Source of the DNA: Oxalobacteraceae bacterium
Lineage (GTDB): Bacteria > Pseudomonadota > Gammaproteobacteria > Burkholderiales > Burkholderiaceae_D
Direction of reading: 5' to 3'
DNA length: 23,748 bases
Assembly: GCA_003537575.1 (NCBI GenBank)
Contig: DPRS01000013.1
Location: 1 to 23,748 of the forward strand
Shown: piece after piece, positions 22,116 through 23,748 of the stretch
How positions within the stretch are numbered: the first letter of the stretch is position 1
How the letters are laid out: the number at the start of each line of letters is the position of its first letter
Position numbers and translations under genes: made by a program
The notes under the pieces: model-generated
Databases searched by the model: none
Seen by the model: the letters and a program-made list of their open reading frames with translations, nothing else
Told to the model about the DNA's origin: nothing

Positions 22116-22886
22116 ATGACCCCTGTCATCCTAGAGACGAAAAACCTCACCAAAGAGTTCAAGGGGTTCACGGCAGTCAATGACGTGAATCTGAAAGTGC
22201 AACGGGGTCACATCCATGCACTGATTGGCCCCAATGGTGCCGGCAAGACAACTTGCTTTAACCTGCTGACCAAGTTTCTGATTCCGACGTCCGGCCAGAT
22301 TCTTTTCAACGGCAAGGACATCACGGCGGAAAAGCCGGCGCAGATTTCGCGTCAGGGCATCATCCGCTCGTTCCAGATTTCCGCCGTGTTCCCGCATCTG
22401 ACCGTGCTGGAGAATGTGCGCATCGGCTTGCAGCGGAAACTGGGCACGTCTTTCCATTTCTGGAAAAGTCAAAAGACTTTGGACCAGTTGAACGATCGCG
22501 CCATGCAATTGCTGGCCGAAGTCGACCTGACCGAATTCGCCGACACCGTTACCGTCGACTTGCCTTATGGCCGCAAGCGCGCGCTGGAAATCGCCACCAC
22601 GCTGGGCATGGAGCCGGAATTGATGCTGCTGGACGAACCGACCCAGGGCATGGGCCATGAAGACGTGCATCGCGTTACCGAGCTGATCAAGAAAGTCTCG
22701 GCTGGCCGCACCATCCTGATGGTGGAACACAACATGAGCGTGGTGTCCGGCATCTGCGACAAAATCTCCGTGCTGCAGCGCGGCGCCATGCTGGCCGAAG
22801 GCACCTACGCAGAAGTATCGAGTAACCCGCAAGTGATGGAAGCGTACATGGGTACCTCCGCCGCAGAACTCCAAGGAGCCCATTGA
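22116..22886 (+). CDS. Branched-chain-amino-acid-type ABC transporter ATPase (LivG-like)
   Basis: A 256-residue cytoplasmic ATPase of a HAAT-family importer. Walker A GPNGAGKT is at 38-45 and Walker B is LMLLDEPTQGM; the switch histidine is in LMVEHNMSVV. The signature loop reads LPYGRKRALEIA, which departs from LSGGQ as LivG-type proteins often do. Start: ATG 22116 has AAGGAG five bases upstream; the ATG at 22113 is only two bases from it. The next ATPase gene follows after two bases, and a binding-protein gene after that. The 150-bp gap to the GMC gene contains a stem-loop and a weak promoter, so it may be a separate operon. Solute unknown. Confidence 0.9.
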   Translation: MTPVILETKNLTKEFKGFTAVNDVNLKVQRGHIHALIGPNGAGKTTCFNLLTKFLIPTSGQILFNGKDITAEKPAQISRQGIIRSFQISAVFPHLTVLENVRIGLQRKLGTSFHFWKSQKTLDQLNDRAMQLLAEVDLTEFADTVTVDLPYGRKRALEIATTLGMEPELMLLDEPTQGMGHEDVHRVTELIKKVSAGRTILMVEHNMSVVSGICDKISVLQRGAMLAEGTYAEVSSNPQVMEAYMGTSAAELQGAH

Positions 22887-22888
22887 TC

Positions 22889-23599
22889 ATGGCTGAGAAA
22901 GCTTTAGAAATCAGCAACCTGCATGCATGGTATGGCGAATCGCACATCCTGCATGACGTCAACCTGTCGGTAAACTACGGCGAAGTCGTCACCATCCTGG
23001 GCCGTAATGGCGCCGGCCGCACCACCACCATGCGCTCTATCATGGGCCTGGTTGGCGAACGCAAGGGTTCGATCAAGATTGGCGGTGTCGAATCGATTCA
23101 TCTGCCGACTCACAAGATCGCCCATCTGGGACTGGGCTACTGCCCGGAAGAACGCGGTATTTTCTCGTCGCTGTCGACCGAGGAAAACCTGCTGCTGCCG
23201 CCGCAGGTGTCGAAGACGGACAAGGGCATGTCGGTAGAGGAAATCTACGACATGTTCCCCAACCTGAAGGAACGCAAGCATAGCCAGGGTACCCGGCTGT
23301 CGGGCGGCGAACAGCAAATGCTGGCGGTCGGACGCATTCTGCGTACCGGCGCCAAGATCCTGTTGCTGGATGAAATTTCCGAAGGTTTGGCGCCAGTTAT
23401 CGTGCAAGCGCTGGCGCGCATGATCACGACCCTGAAGTCCAAGGGTTACACGGTCGTGATGGTAGAACAGAATTTCCGCTTCGCCGCACCGCTGGCGGAC
23501 CGGTTTTACGTGATGGAACATGGTCAGATCGTCGAGACCTTCTCTTCATCCGAGTTGGAAGCCAAGATGCCTGTATTGAATACACTTCTGGGCGTGTAA
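22889..23599 (+). CDS. Branched-chain-amino-acid-type ABC transporter ATPase (LivF-like) with Walker A Arg
   Basis: The 236-residue partner ATPase. The signature LSGGEQQMLAVGR and Walker B ILLLDEISEGL are intact, with the switch histidine position occupied by Gln in VMVEQNFRFA as usual for LivF. The Walker A reads GRNGAGRT (38-45): the lysine that contacts ATP phosphates is arginine (codon CGC). I recall GRNGAGRS/T forms in other betaproteobacterial LivF proteins, so this may be a lineage feature and not a defect. ATG 22889 is used; AAGGAG is ten bases upstream, inside the preceding gene. A TTG at 22883 overlapping the previous stop is the alternative. Confidence 0.9.
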   Translation: MAEKALEISNLHAWYGESHILHDVNLSVNYGEVVTILGRNGAGRTTTMRSIMGLVGERKGSIKIGGVESIHLPTHKIAHLGLGYCPEERGIFSSLSTEENLLLPPQVSKTDKGMSVEEIYDMFPNLKERKHSQGTRLSGGEQQMLAVGRILRTGAKILLLDEISEGLAPVIVQALARMITTLKSKGYTVVMVEQNFRFAAPLADRFYVMEHGQIVETFSSSELEAKMPVLNTLLGV

Positions 23600-23651
23600 G
23601 CTTGTATAAGTTCTTTATAAATAACATTACAGACCAAAGGAGAAATAAAGA

Positions 23652-23748
23652 ATGAAGTTGAAACTGAATGCAATGGCGCTGGCAACTGCAACCGCGCTGA
23701 TGGGTTTTGCTGGTTCCGCTTCCGCCCAGATTTCCGGCGATACCATCA
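23652..23748 (+). CDS. Periplasmic binding protein of the Liv-type transporter (partial, N-terminus)
   Basis: The first 32 codons are present; the gene runs off the window. They encode a signal peptide (MKLKLNAMALATATALMG..ASA) and the mature start QISGDTI, which is the usual beginning of HAAT-family binding proteins encoded with LivF-like ATPases. AAAGGAG nine bases before the ATG is a strong ribosome site. The gene starts 52 bp after the LivF-like gene, so it is very likely the receptor of this transporter; the permease genes should follow outside the window. Confidence 0.8.
   Translation, partial: MKLKLNAMALATATALMGFAGSASAQISGDTI

Noticed and set aside
1..23748. CRISPR arrays, tRNA or rRNA genes
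   Set aside because: No regularly spaced repeats beyond those listed and no tRNA- or rRNA-like sequence was recognised on either strand by eye.

Overview
The window looks like a chromosomal segment of a betaproteobacterium, most likely Burkholderiales and Oxalobacteraceae-like. The reasons are the topB-smg-dprA-LysM block divergent from def, the Lys/Ala-rich tail on topoisomerase III, and the moderately GC-rich coding DNA with many LysR, TRAP and Liv-type transport genes. The assignment to a family is inference; no rRNA or tRNA gene was recognised.

Layout. 1-462 (-) is the N-terminal part of a branched-chain-amino-acid-type binding protein. 945-6839 (-) is a housekeeping operon in transcription order LysM protein, dprA, smg, topB, with a near-consensus promoter at 6912-6940. 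def (+) diverges from it. Between def and its usual partner fmt lies a cargo block: a GNAT acetyltransferase and a cold-shock/DUF1294 protein (-), then a TRAP transporter (dctP, dctQ, dctM) with an amidase (+). The block ends in a strong terminator, and fmt follows. Downstream of fmt are three small poorly characterised genes (one DUF2061), a 61-residue membrane protein (-) and a LysR regulator (+).

16791-17761 is a non-coding, AT-rich 971-bp gap between two convergent LysR genes and is the most remarkable part of the window. It holds two diverged direct copies of a replication-origin-like module at a period of 528 bp. Each copy has, in the same order: a TA-rich stretch, five TAG/TAA triplets resembling DnaA-trios, a 13-14 nt spacer, a leftward perfect DnaA box, an IHF-type site, a leftward near-perfect box, a rightward near-perfect box and a rightward perfect box. 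The four boxes sit at exactly the same offsets in both copies although the DNA between them has diverged. Copy B has an extra perfect box, making an inverted pair. No dnaA, dnaN or rpmH is in view. It may be a duplicated origin, or a DnaA-titrating or reactivating locus of the datA/DARS kind.

From 17762 on, a LysR gene (-) diverges from an mmsA-GMC oxidoreductase operon (+). This arrangement matches known 3-hydroxypropionate catabolic loci (alcohol to malonate semialdehyde to acetyl-CoA). A palindromic T-N11-A LysR operator lies in the intergenic region. The window ends in a Liv-type ABC transporter: two ATPases, the second with Arg in place of the Walker A Lys, and the start of a periplasmic binding protein.
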